64,000 nucleotides of DNA from Lientehia hominis (lineage in GTDB: Bacteria > Bacillota > Clostridia > Lachnospirales > Lachnospiraceae). The notes beneath the pieces are model-generated. The model was not told the DNA's origin. It searched no databases and worked only from the letters and a program-made list of their open reading frames with translations. Location of the stretch: the NCBI RefSeq assembly GCF_021044755.1, contig NZ_JAJNOR010000005.1, positions 62,001 through 126,000 on the forward strand. The letters run 5' to 3'. Shown here one piece after another: positions 16,856-25,195 of this stretch (its first letter is position 1; every line of letters starts with the position of its first letter). Both the position numbers and the translations under genes were made by a program.

Positions 16856-18148
16856 TTATTCCGTCTGCCTTTGCTTTCTCAGCATGATAAAAATGACGAC
16901 GGTCACGCCCATTATCACCGGGTAAAACGTGTACGGAATGATCTGAAGAGGCGACAGCCCCGTCTGCCCCGCCGCCAGCAAAAGCTGCGCTCCATAGGGA
17001 ATCAGTCCCTGGGTCACAGAGGCAAAAATATCCAGCAGTGAAGCTGTCCGCCTGGGTGAAATCCCATAATCTGTACTGATCTCCTTTGCGATCGGCCCGG
17101 CGATCACAATCGCCACAGTATTGTTGGCCATTGCCATATCCACCAGCACCGACAGGACAGCAATCCCCAGTTCGCCTCCTTTTTTCCCATGGATCCTCTT
17201 ATGGATCAGATTCAGGATGCAGGTGATTCCTCCGTTTTTTTTCACTAAGGAAACAATACAGGCCACAATGATGGAAATGACTGTGATATCATACATGGAA
17301 GTCACACCTTCTCCCATTACGGAAAACATCTGGGACAACGCGATTGTCCCGGTGCCTGCTCCGGCGATCAGAGAGAGGACCGTACCGCCAATCAGCACCA
17401 GGAATACATTGACTCCTGCCAGCGCTCCGATCAGCACAGCGATGTAGGGAAGCACCTGCCAGAGATTGAAGCTCCCCTCCAGAGCCACCTGAAACGAAGT
17501 ATTCCGGCTTATGAGCACATATATGACCAGCGAGACCACCGCCGCCGGAAGGACCAGCAGAAAATTTTCCCTGAATTTGTCCCTCATCTCACAGCCCTGA
17601 GTACGAACCGCTGCGATGGTGGTGTCAGAAATCATGGACAGATTGTCGCCGAACATAGCTCCGCTGACCACCGCCCCGATACAGATAGCCATGGAAAATC
17701 CTGTCTTCTGGCTGATTCCCACAGCTATAGGAGCCAGCGCTCCTATGGTCCCCATGCTGGTGCCCATGGAAATCGACATGAAGCACCCTATCAGCATGAG
17801 CCCTGCCACAGCAATCTTCGGCGGAAGGATATAAAGACCCAGGGCTACTGTACTGTCCGCCCCGCCCGCTGCCTTTACTGCGCCTGAAAACGCCCCGGCA
17901 GCCAAAAAGATCAAGCACATGGTGATGATGTTCTCGTCCCCCACTCCCTTTGCTATCACCTTGAGCTTCTCGGAAAATGGCAGTTTCCTGTTCTGTACGA
18001 AAGCTACCAAAAGGGCGATCAGAAACGCCACAATGGCCGGCATCGCGTAAAAATCCCCGCTTATTAAACCCACTCCCAGAAACAGGACCAAAAATACACC
18101 GATGGGGAGCAGACCCCAGATATTTCCCTTTTCTCTCACTTTTTCCAT
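16856..18148 (-). CDS. NhaC-family Na+/H+ antiporter-type carrier
   Basis: 430 aa, about 11 hydrophobic segments. NhaC features: GAFSGAVKAAGGADS, MSISMGTSMGTIGALAPIA, GAVVSGAMFGDNLSMISDTT and DMAMANNTVAIVIAGPIA. Members exchange Na+ for H+ or an organic ion. The start at 18148 (MEKVREKGN) has GAGGGG nine bases upstream; the frame reaches further up but without a site. A second NhaC-type protein at 35437 has a lysine riboswitch; this one has none. Substrate unknown. Confidence 0.87.
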   Translation of the reverse strand: MEKVREKGNIWGLLPIGVFLVLFLGVGLISGDFYAMPAIVAFLIALLVAFVQNRKLPFSEKLKVIAKGVGDENIITMCLIFLAAGAFSGAVKAAGGADSTVALGLYILPPKIAVAGLMLIGCFMSISMGTSMGTIGALAPIAVGISQKTGFSMAICIGAVVSGAMFGDNLSMISDTTIAAVRTQGCEMRDKFRENFLLVLPAAVVSLVIYVLISRNTSFQVALEGSFNLWQVLPYIAVLIGALAGVNVFLVLIGGTVLSLIAGAGTGTIALSQMFSVMGEGVTSMYDITVISIIVACIVSLVKKNGGITCILNLIHKRIHGKKGGELGIAVLSVLVDMAMANNTVAIVIAGPIAKEISTDYGISPRRTASLLDIFASVTQGLIPYGAQLLLAAGQTGLSPLQIIPYTFYPVIMGVTVVIFIMLRKQRQTE

Positions 18149-18190
18149 TTCATACCCCTCGCTCGTTCCTTTTATAGTATTTCCTATAAT

Positions 18191-18240
18191 ACAAGAAAAA
18201 GGGCTGCCGCAAAATTTCACACATTTCACGACAACCCTTT
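18191..18240 (-). terminator. Probable terminator after the 114-aa membrane protein gene
   Basis: Minus strand: AAAGGGTTGTCG pairs imperfectly with GCGGCAGCCCTTT and is followed by TTTCTTGT. It separates the small gene at 18262 from the NhaC gene. Confidence 0.55.
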
Positions 18241-18261
18241 AATATCAGCCGTTTTCCGCTT

Positions 18262-18606
18262 TCAGTCCTCTTCTCCGTCTTCCTCTGCAATGGCAGCCGA
18301 CACGGATGAAATGGTACTGACCACAGCGATCACTGCTCCCACGATCACTACAAAGATAATCAGGGCAATCATAAAGTAATAAATAAACTGATCGCTCTCG
18401 CCATCGGTATCTCCGGAAGAAGCCGCCGGAACCGCTTCCGCCTCCTGGACTTCCGCTTGTCCATCCAAGGCCGAGGCCTGAGAACGCCTGGGACCCGACA
18501 TGAGCGTACCGCCCGCCGCACAAGCGATAAGAAGTACGAATACCCCGAGAAGCCTGCGCAGAATCACTTTCTTTGCCTGTTTTTTATCCATTTTCTCATC
18601 CCGCAA
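18262..18606 (-). CDS. Hypothetical protein with two membrane segments
   Basis: Up to 114 aa. A basic N-terminus is followed by a hydrophobic segment LLGVFVLLIACAAGG (about 19-33), a polar acidic extracytoplasmic linker of about 40 residues, a second span FMIALIIFVVIVGAVIAVV (about 78-96) and an acidic tail EEDGEED. The first segment may be a signal anchor. The start could be the ATG at 18591 (MDKKQAKKV) instead; neither has a strong ribosome site. No family recognised. Confidence 0.6.
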   Translation of the reverse strand: MRDEKMDKKQAKKVILRRLLGVFVLLIACAAGGTLMSGPRRSQASALDGQAEVQEAEAVPAASSGDTDGESDQFIYYFMIALIIFVVIVGAVIAVVSTISSVSAAIAEEDGEED

Positions 18607-18687
18607 TCTAAAAATTTTCTATTTTCCAGCATAACACATTTTTCCCAAAAAGGAAACCTTCCGATGAGAAAAGCTGTTCAAAATATA

Positions 18688-19839
18688 TTATTTAAAAAAA
18701 CCCTTCTTTTTATGCTTCTCTTCCGCAGAACCTGCTTCTCCGGCCTCTCCCATTGTCTCCTGGAACTTCTGAAGCGCCTCCTTCTGCTCCTTTGTCAGCT
18801 TCTCCGGCACCTTCACTACCAAAGTCACATAGTGATCGCCTCTGACATTCTTGTTCCGCAGATAAGGCACGCCTTTTCCTTTCAGCCGAATCTTCGTATC
18901 CGTCTGCGTCCCGGGCGACACATTATAAAGGACCTCTCCATCCACGGTCCTGATTTTTATCTCGCCGCCCAGCGCCGCCTGAGCAAAGGAAATCGGAACT
19001 GTCGAATAGATGCTGGTATCCTGCCGTTTGAAGATGGGATGATTGGAGACCACGACCTCCACCAGCAAATCCCCCCGCTCTCCGCCGTTAACGCCAAGTT
19101 CTCCTTTTCCCCGGATACGGACACTCTGTCCGTTGTCGATACCGGCAGGAATGGATACCGCGATCCGTTTCTTTGAGCTCGTGTTTCCTGTCCCTCTGCA
19201 GGCAGGACACTTCTCTTTGATGATCTTCCCCGTGCCTCCGCACTCGGGACACGTCTGGACGTTCCTTACCATGCCGAACATGGACTGCTGCGTATAGACC
19301 ACCTGGCCCTTCCCGTTGCATTTCGGGCAGGTCTCCGGCTTCGTTCCCGGTTTGGCCCCGGTGCCATGACAATCCTTGCATTCGTCTTTAGTCGTCAGCT
19401 CAATTTCCCGTTCACAGCCAAACAGCGCTTCCTCAAAGGTAATCCGGATGCTGGTCCGCAGGTTGGCTCCGCGCATGGGTTCGTTGCCCGCGCGGCCGCG
19501 GCTTCTGCCGCCTCCGAACAGATCGCCGAAGATATCGCCGAAAATATCGCCCATATCTGCGCCGCTGAAATCAAAACCGCCGAAGCCTCCTGCCCCGCCC
19601 GCTCCATTTTCAAAAGCCGCATGGCCAAATTGGTCATACTGACGCCGTTTTTCCGGATCGCTCAGAACGGCATATGCCTCAGAAGCCTCCTTGAATTTCG
19701 CTTCCGCATCTGCATTCCCCTGATTGGTGTCGGGATGATATTTTTTGGCAAGGACCCTGTATGCCTTCTTAAGCGCCGCATCATCGGCATCTTTGGGAAC
19801 GCCCAGAACCTCATAATAATCTCTCTTATTTTCAGCCAC
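18688..19839 (-). CDS. dnaJ: Chaperone DnaJ (Hsp40)
   Basis: 383 aa. J-domain with the HPD motif (KKYHPDTNQG), Gly/Phe-rich linker, four CxxCxGxG zinc repeats (CKDCHGTGAKPG, CPKCNGKG, CPECGGTG, CPACRGTG), then the C-terminal substrate-binding domain. Stimulates DnaK ATPase and delivers unfolded proteins. Last gene of hrcA-grpE-dnaK-dnaJ, 116 bases after dnaK with an intervening hairpin that may lower its expression. Confidence 0.98.
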   Translation of the reverse strand: MAENKRDYYEVLGVPKDADDAALKKAYRVLAKKYHPDTNQGNADAEAKFKEASEAYAVLSDPEKRRQYDQFGHAAFENGAGGAGGFGGFDFSGADMGDIFGDIFGDLFGGGRSRGRAGNEPMRGANLRTSIRITFEEALFGCEREIELTTKDECKDCHGTGAKPGTKPETCPKCNGKGQVVYTQQSMFGMVRNVQTCPECGGTGKIIKEKCPACRGTGNTSSKKRIAVSIPAGIDNGQSVRIRGKGELGVNGGERGDLLVEVVVSNHPIFKRQDTSIYSTVPISFAQAALGGEIKIRTVDGEVLYNVSPGTQTDTKIRLKGKGVPYLRNKNVRGDHYVTLVVKVPEKLTKEQKEALQKFQETMGEAGEAGSAEEKHKKKGFFK

Positions 19840-19893
19840 TTCTCTTCACCTTTCTCTATATTCTCCCCTGTTTTCTATTGTCCTGAAACACGC

Positions 19894-19935
19894 CAAAAGA
19901 TTCAAGGCAGACCCCGGAAGGGGCCGCCCTGAATC
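19894..19935 (-). terminator. Hairpin terminator between dnaK and dnaJ (probably partial)
   Basis: Minus strand: stem GATTCA-GGC / GCC-TGAATC with an inner CCCC/GGGG, then TTTTGG. A short T-run suggests read-through into dnaJ. Confidence 0.65.
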
Positions 19936-19955
19936 ATAGGAAAAAGGGAGGGGGA

Positions 19956-21815
19956 TTAAACTTCTTTATAATCCGCATCTACCACGTCATCGTCTGCCTG
20001 GCCTGCTCCGGCACCCATGTCAGGGCCTGCGCCCTGAGCGCCTGCCGCACCCTGAGCCTGTTCATACATCTTAGCAAAGAGAGCCTGGGCGCTGTTCATC
20101 AGCTTCTCTTTTCCGGCTTTCAGCTCATCCAGCTGAGTATCGGAGATCTCTCCGTTTGCCGTAGCGTCTACCACTGCTTTCAGTGCTTTCAAGTCGTCCT
20201 CCACCGCAGCTTTTTCGGAAGCGTCCAGCTTGCTGCCGGCTTCTTCCAGCGCTTTCTCTGTCTGGAACACCAGAGAATCCGCTTCATTTCTTGCATCGAT
20301 GGATTCTTTCCGTTTCTTATCCTGTGCCTCGAACTCAGCCGCCTCTTTCACCGCTTTGTCAATATCGTCTTCCGACATATTGGAACCGGCTGTAATCGTG
20401 ATGTGCTGCTCTTTTCCAGTACCAAGATCCTTTGCGGATACATTTACGATACCGTTAGCATCAATATCAAAGGTAACTTCAATCTGCGGCACACCTCTTC
20501 TTGCAGGCGGAATTCCGTCTAAGCGGAACTGGCCGAGACTCTTGTTGTCCTTTGCAAACTGTCTCTCACCCTGAAGTACGTTGATGTCCACAGCGGTCTG
20601 ATTATCTGCGGCCGTGGAGAACACCTGGCTGTGCTTTGTCGGAATGGTAGTATTCCGCTCGATCAGCCGTGTAGCTATGCCTCCCATGGTCTCGATAGAC
20701 AGGGAAAGAGGTGTGACATCCAGAAGGAGGATATCGCCTGCGCCTGCATCCCCTGCCAGCTTGCCGCCCTGGATAGAAGCGCCGATCGCTACACATTCGT
20801 CAGGATTCAGATTCTTGGAGGGCTCTTTGCCGGTCAGGAGTTTTACTCTGTCCTGTACGGCAGGCACACGAGTGGAACCGCCGACTAAAAGCACCTTTCC
20901 CAGATCGGAAGCAGACAGTCCCGCATCCCTCAGGGCGTTCTGTACGGGCACTGCCGTCCTCTCCACCAAATCGTGGGTCAGCTCGTCAAATTTTGCCCTG
21001 GTCAGATTCATATCGAAATGCTTCGGTCCTTCACTAGTTGCAGTGATGAAGGGAAGGTTGATGTTCGTAGTCGTGGCGGAAGACAGTTCCTTTTTCGCCT
21101 TTTCAGCCGCTTCCTTCAGTCTCTGAAGGGCCATCTTGTCATTTGACAGGTCAACGCCCTCTGTCCTCTTGAATTCTGCGATCATATAATCTGTGACCTT
21201 TGCGTCAAAATCATCGCCGCCCAGGCGGTTGTCGCCGGAGGTTGCCAAAACCTCGATCACACCGTCACCAATCTCGATAATGGATACATCGAAGGTACCG
21301 CCGCCCAGATCGTATACCATGATCTTCTGCTCTTTTTCATTGTCAAGTCCATAAGCCAGAGCTGCCGCCGTCGGCTCATTGATAATCCGCTTCACATCCA
21401 GGCCGGCTATCTTGCCCGCGTCCTTGGTTGCCTGACGCTGTGCGTCATTGAAATAAGCGGGAACAGTTATGACAGCTTCTGTCACCTTTTCTCCCAGATA
21501 GCTCTCTGCGTCGGCTTTCAGCTTCTGAAGGATCATCGCGGAAATCTCCTGAGGAGAATATTTTTTTCCGTCAATATCTACCTTATAGTCGGTTCCCATA
21601 TGTCTTTTAATGGAAGAGATGGTCCGCTCGGAGTTGGTGACTGCCTGACGTTTTGCCGGCTCGCCTACCAGTCTTTCACCATTTTTTGTAAAAGCAACGA
21701 CAGAAGGAGTTGTCCTCACGCCCTCTGTATTCGCGATAACTACAGGCTTGCCGCCTTCCATAACTGCTACGCATGAATTTGTTGTACCTAAGTCAATGCC
21801 TATGATTTTTCCCAT
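19956..21815 (-). CDS. dnaK: Chaperone DnaK (Hsp70)
   Basis: 619 aa. Nucleotide-binding domain starting GIDLGTTNSCVAVMEG, with phosphate loops YDLGGGTFDVSIIEIG and LLVGGSTRVPAVQ. The substrate-binding domain follows the DVTPLSLSIETMGG linker, and the alpha-helical lid ends in a Gly/Ala-rich tail and DDDVVDADYKEV. The N-terminal domain lacks the Gram-negative insertion, as in Firmicutes. 50 bases downstream of grpE. Confidence 0.98.
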   Translation of the reverse strand: MGKIIGIDLGTTNSCVAVMEGGKPVVIANTEGVRTTPSVVAFTKNGERLVGEPAKRQAVTNSERTISSIKRHMGTDYKVDIDGKKYSPQEISAMILQKLKADAESYLGEKVTEAVITVPAYFNDAQRQATKDAGKIAGLDVKRIINEPTAAALAYGLDNEKEQKIMVYDLGGGTFDVSIIEIGDGVIEVLATSGDNRLGGDDFDAKVTDYMIAEFKRTEGVDLSNDKMALQRLKEAAEKAKKELSSATTTNINLPFITATSEGPKHFDMNLTRAKFDELTHDLVERTAVPVQNALRDAGLSASDLGKVLLVGGSTRVPAVQDRVKLLTGKEPSKNLNPDECVAIGASIQGGKLAGDAGAGDILLLDVTPLSLSIETMGGIATRLIERNTTIPTKHSQVFSTAADNQTAVDINVLQGERQFAKDNKSLGQFRLDGIPPARRGVPQIEVTFDIDANGIVNVSAKDLGTGKEQHITITAGSNMSEDDIDKAVKEAAEFEAQDKKRKESIDARNEADSLVFQTEKALEEAGSKLDASEKAAVEDDLKALKAVVDATANGEISDTQLDELKAGKEKLMNSAQALFAKMYEQAQGAAGAQGAGPDMGAGAGQADDDVVDADYKEV

Positions 21816-21865
21816 AATAATTTCCTCCTATATTCTCAAAATGTATAAACTTCTGTTTCTGTGAC

Positions 21866-22528
21866 TTAATTTGCAACCTTTACCATGCTGTGGCGAACCA
21901 CACTGTCCCGGTAAAGATAGCCCTTCTGGAATTCCTCAACGATGATGTTCTCACCGCTTTCCTCATCCTCCACATGCATCACCGCATTGTGGAAATCCGG
22001 GTTGAACTCCTGCCCTACCGCATCTATGGCCTTCACATCCATGGATTCAAGGGTCGTAAGAAGCTGCTTATATATTTTATCCATCCCCTCTGCAAAAGGA
22101 GTCTGGGCTTCTTTCTCACTAAGCGTCGCCATACCGCGCTCAAAATTATCCACCACCGGAAGAATCTTTTCGATCACACTTTTGGCTCCGATCTCATACA
22201 TGGCCGCTTTCTCTTTTTCCGTTCTTTTCCGGAAATTTTCAAATTCCGCCATGGAACGCTTCAGCCTGTCATTCAATTCTTCTATCTGGACATCTTTTTT
22301 ATCTTTCTTTTCTTTCTTTTTGAAAAACCCCTTTTTCTCCGGCTCTTCTTTTTCTTCTCCGGCTTCTTTTTCCTGTCCGCCTGCCTGAGTCTCTCCGCTC
22401 CCGGCTTCCTGTCTCTGGCCGTCTTCTCCGTCACTTTCTAGAACCGATTCTTCCAGGGTATCCTCCGCTGAATCTGATTCCAGGTCTTCCATCATCTCTT
22501 CTGTATAGTTCTTATCTGTATCCGACAC
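21866..22528 (-). CDS. grpE: Nucleotide exchange factor GrpE
   Basis: 220 aa. Releases ADP from DnaK. A long acidic, low-complexity N-terminus (about 1-60) and a basic KKGFFKKKEKKDKKD stretch precede the coiled-coil dimerisation helix and the C-terminal beta domain (FNPDFHNAVMHVEDEES, then EFQKGYLYRDSVVRHSMVKV), which is the GrpE signature. 15 bases after hrcA. Confidence 0.97.
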   Translation of the reverse strand: MSDTDKNYTEEMMEDLESDSAEDTLEESVLESDGEDGQRQEAGSGETQAGGQEKEAGEEKEEPEKKGFFKKKEKKDKKDVQIEELNDRLKRSMAEFENFRKRTEKEKAAMYEIGAKSVIEKILPVVDNFERGMATLSEKEAQTPFAEGMDKIYKQLLTTLESMDVKAIDAVGQEFNPDFHNAVMHVEDEESGENIIVEEFQKGYLYRDSVVRHSMVKVAN

Positions 22529-22543
22529 GTTGATTCCGCCTTT

Positions 22544-23590
22544 CTATTCCTCTTTTTTGAACATGGTATCCAATTGGCTCATAACCGTATGGAGCGTGGA
22601 AACGACTTTTTCATAATCCATCCGCTTCGGTCCCACAATACCGATGGTCCCCTGCAGGCCTTCTCCCAAGTCATATGTGGCTGTGACCACACTGCAGTCC
22701 TTCATGCTCTGTACCGGCGTCTCATTTCCGATGTAGACCTGTATGCCCTGCTTTCCGTCCTCGTTCAGCTTATCCGTAAGAAGGTTGGTAAGCTGTTCCT
22801 TTTCTTCAAATACCTGAATGATCTCCCTTGCCTTGCTGCTGTCTGAAAGCTCCGGATATTTGAAAATATTGGTGGCGCCGCTGGTATATATCTGAAGGTC
22901 TTCCTCATCTACCCGGATGGCTTCCGCAACCGCGTCAAGGACTTTCCCTACTACATCAGTATGAGTACCTGCCTGTTCTTTTAATTTTGTAATTATTCCC
23001 AGATTGATCTCTTCAATGGTCAGTCCATTCAGATTGGTATTCAGCATCAGATTCAGAGAAAAGAGGTCTTCCTCTGTGACCACCTCATCCACATCAAAAA
23101 TGGAATTTTTTATGATGTTTCCCTCTACCACGATAACGGCCAAAATCTTATGCTCTTCCACCCGGGACAGCTGAATGAATTTCACCTTGTTCCGGTTATA
23201 TCTCGGAGCCGAGATCAGAGAAGCGTAATTCGTATTGACGGCCATGATCTTGGCCATCTGCTTCAGGACCTGCTCCATCCTGTCCATACGTTCCACGAGA
23301 AAGTCCTGTGTTCCGGTCACTTCATGCTCCGGCTCATTGACGGCATCTCCGAGCATCTGATCCACATAAAGGCGATAGCCCCTGTCTGTAGGAATCCTGC
23401 CCGCTGAAGTATGGGGCTGAACGATGAGTCCCAGCTCCTCCAAATCTGCCATTTCGTTCCGGATGGTGGCCGAACTCAGCTGTAAATCCGAATATTTGGA
23501 AATGGTGCGTGAGCCAACCGGTTCGCCGGTCTCCTGGTAATTGCGGATGATGGCATTCAGAATCTTTTTCTTCCGTTCATCCAATTCCAT
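22544..23590 (-). CDS. hrcA: Heat-inducible transcription repressor HrcA
   Basis: 348 aa. Winged-helix N-terminus (LDERKKKILNAIIRNYQET, then GEPVGSRTISKY and LSSATIRNEMADLEELG), a GAF-like middle and the C-terminal segment VVTATYDLGEGLQGTIGIVG. Represses its own operon at the CIRCE operator 23 bases upstream; activity normally depends on GroEL. First gene of the heat-shock operon. Confidence 0.98.
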   Translation of the reverse strand: MELDERKKKILNAIIRNYQETGEPVGSRTISKYSDLQLSSATIRNEMADLEELGLIVQPHTSAGRIPTDRGYRLYVDQMLGDAVNEPEHEVTGTQDFLVERMDRMEQVLKQMAKIMAVNTNYASLISAPRYNRNKVKFIQLSRVEEHKILAVIVVEGNIIKNSIFDVDEVVTEEDLFSLNLMLNTNLNGLTIEEINLGIITKLKEQAGTHTDVVGKVLDAVAEAIRVDEEDLQIYTSGATNIFKYPELSDSSKAREIIQVFEEKEQLTNLLTDKLNEDGKQGIQVYIGNETPVQSMKDCSVVTATYDLGEGLQGTIGIVGPKRMDYEKVVSTLHTVMSQLDTMFKKEE

Positions 23591-23612
23591 CCCTCACGCC
23601 TCCCATCTCTTG

Positions 23613-23639
23613 TTAGCACTCAACTTGATAGAGTGCTAA
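23613..23639 (-). promoter_or_regulatory. CIRCE operator (HrcA binding site)
   Basis: A perfect inverted repeat TTAGCACTC, nine-base spacer, GAGTGCTAA, identical to the CIRCE consensus. It lies between the promoter at 23653-23681 and the hrcA start. Confidence 0.98.
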
Positions 23640-23652
23640 TATTCATAACAAT

Positions 23653-23681
23653 AAGATAGCACTACCATTTCACTTTGTCAA
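23653..23681 (-). promoter_or_regulatory. hrcA: Sigma-A promoter of the hrcA operon
   Basis: Minus strand: TTGACA, 17-base spacer, TATCTT; transcription would start just before or in the CIRCE element, the classical arrangement. Confidence 0.85.
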
Positions 23682-23757
23682 CATCTTTTTTTGAAATTCA
23701 CATTTCCTTCATAAAATCAGAAATCAACACTAAGGACTTTCTTATTATATAATGAAA

Positions 23758-23803
23758 GCGGCGTATCTGCCCCCACAATGGGGAGACCTGATACGCCTGC
23801 CGC
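23758..23803. other. Long GC-rich hairpin after hemW, function unclear
   Basis: GGCGTATC pairs with GATACGCC around an inner CCCC-ACAAT-GGGG, and outer GCGGC/GCCGC extends it. No clean T-run follows on either strand, although the minus side reaches CTTTCATT. It sits between the hemW end and the hrcA promoter. The rest of 23682-23959 holds only a second shorter hairpin (GCGGGAAAG/CTTTCCCGC near 23916) and no gene. Confidence 0.45.
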
Positions 23804-23959
23804 AGGATTGTTATAGTTTCAGCCAAAATATTGATGGAACTCTTTCATTTCCACAAGTATGATAATACTTGTAAAAGATATTGCCAACCTCTTTTACTCC
23901 ACCAACTCTCACGCGGGAAAGCCTCGACCCTTTCCCGCATGCTTTTTATCCATCTCTTT

Positions 23960-25195
23960 TCACAGCAGAAAATCTGCGAGCACATAATTGCTCACGTCAA
24001 TTCCGGCTTCCGTCAGCTTCCATGCCGACCGTATTCCATCCCGGACCATCAGTCCGTCCCGGGCCATCTTTTCCAAAACCGGGCCGTATATTTCTTCCAT
24101 GGACACTCCAAACCGCTCCGCAAATCTTTTTTCAGAAACACCGCACATCATCCGAAGCCCCAAAAACATGAATTCCTCCATCGCCCGGTCCTTGGTGACG
24201 ATTTCTTCTTCTCTGCGGACCTTCCTCAAAACTGCCCCGCTATTTCTCTTCTCTTCCAGTTCCCCCATGGCCTCCACATATGCCTTACGGTCCTCACCGT
24301 TGATAAAACGTTTTCCTTCTATATAAGAAGAAGCGGATATGCCAAAACCCAGGTAGGAGACTCCAGTCCAATAGCCGATATTATGGCGGCATTCATATCC
24401 CGCACGCGAAAAATTGGAAATCTCATAGCGGTCATATCCCCGCTCCTTTAAAAAGCTGCGGGCCATGTAATACATGTTCCTCTCCGCCTCTTCCGATGGA
24501 AGCAGGCCGGTGTCCGCTTCACCAGCCGCTCTGGCCTCAGCCTGTTCGTGGTAGGCGGCATAAAAGGGAGTTCCCTCCTCTATGATCAGGCTGTATACAG
24601 AAACGTGCTCCGGGGGCACTGGCTCCAGCTCTGCCACAGCCTCAAGACTCTTGCGGAAGCTTACCTCTGTCTGTCCCGGCAGAGCCGCCATCAGATCCAC
24701 ATTCACATTGGAAAATCCGGCGTCACGGACCATACGATAGCTTTCCAGAAATACGTCAAACGTATGAATCCTCCCTAAAAGGGCCAGCTCTCTGTCATCA
24801 GACGACTGCAGCCCCAGGCTGAGACGGTTGATTCCTGCCCGGCGGTAAGCCGTAAGCTTCTCCGGCGTGAGGGTCCCCGGATTCGCTTCCAGTGTGATCT
24901 CCGCCCCTTCTTCCATAAAAAATACCATCCGGATACTCTTCAGGACCCTTTCCACATCAGACGCTTTTAAAATAGAAGGAGTCCCTCCTCCGAAGAAGAC
25001 GGACACCACCTCATATCCAGAAACTTTTTCCATCCTGCCGGCGGCCTGTATCTCCGACAGAAGAGCTTTTACGTATCCCGCCATTTCCTCTGCGTCCGCA
25101 GGGCCGGATACGAAATCACAATAGGCGCATTTCCTTATGCAAAAGGGAACATGTACGTACAGCTCCAGAGGCGTTCTGCGTACCCCGCTCATCAC
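23960..25195 (-). CDS. hemW: HemW, radical SAM heme-chaperone-like protein
   Basis: 411 aa. The N-terminal radical SAM motif CIRKCAYCDF (CxxxCxxC) is followed by FFGGGTPSIL (GGGTP) and LQSSDDRELALLGR. The HNIGYW motif (HNxxYW), which marks HemW rather than HemN, is present in CRHNIGYWTG. HemW is known to carry heme, not to act as coproporphyrinogen oxidase. Its start overlaps the lepA stop by four bases; the order lepA-hemW-hrcA is conserved in Firmicutes. Confidence 0.93.
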   Translation of the reverse strand: MMSGVRRTPLELYVHVPFCIRKCAYCDFVSGPADAEEMAGYVKALLSEIQAAGRMEKVSGYEVVSVFFGGGTPSILKASDVERVLKSIRMVFFMEEGAEITLEANPGTLTPEKLTAYRRAGINRLSLGLQSSDDRELALLGRIHTFDVFLESYRMVRDAGFSNVNVDLMAALPGQTEVSFRKSLEAVAELEPVPPEHVSVYSLIIEEGTPFYAAYHEQAEARAAGEADTGLLPSEEAERNMYYMARSFLKERGYDRYEISNFSRAGYECRHNIGYWTGVSYLGFGISASSYIEGKRFINGEDRKAYVEAMGELEEKRNSGAVLRKVRREEEIVTKDRAMEEFMFLGLRMMCGVSEKRFAERFGVSMEEIYGPVLEKMARDGLMVRDGIRSAWKLTEAGIDVSNYVLADFLL

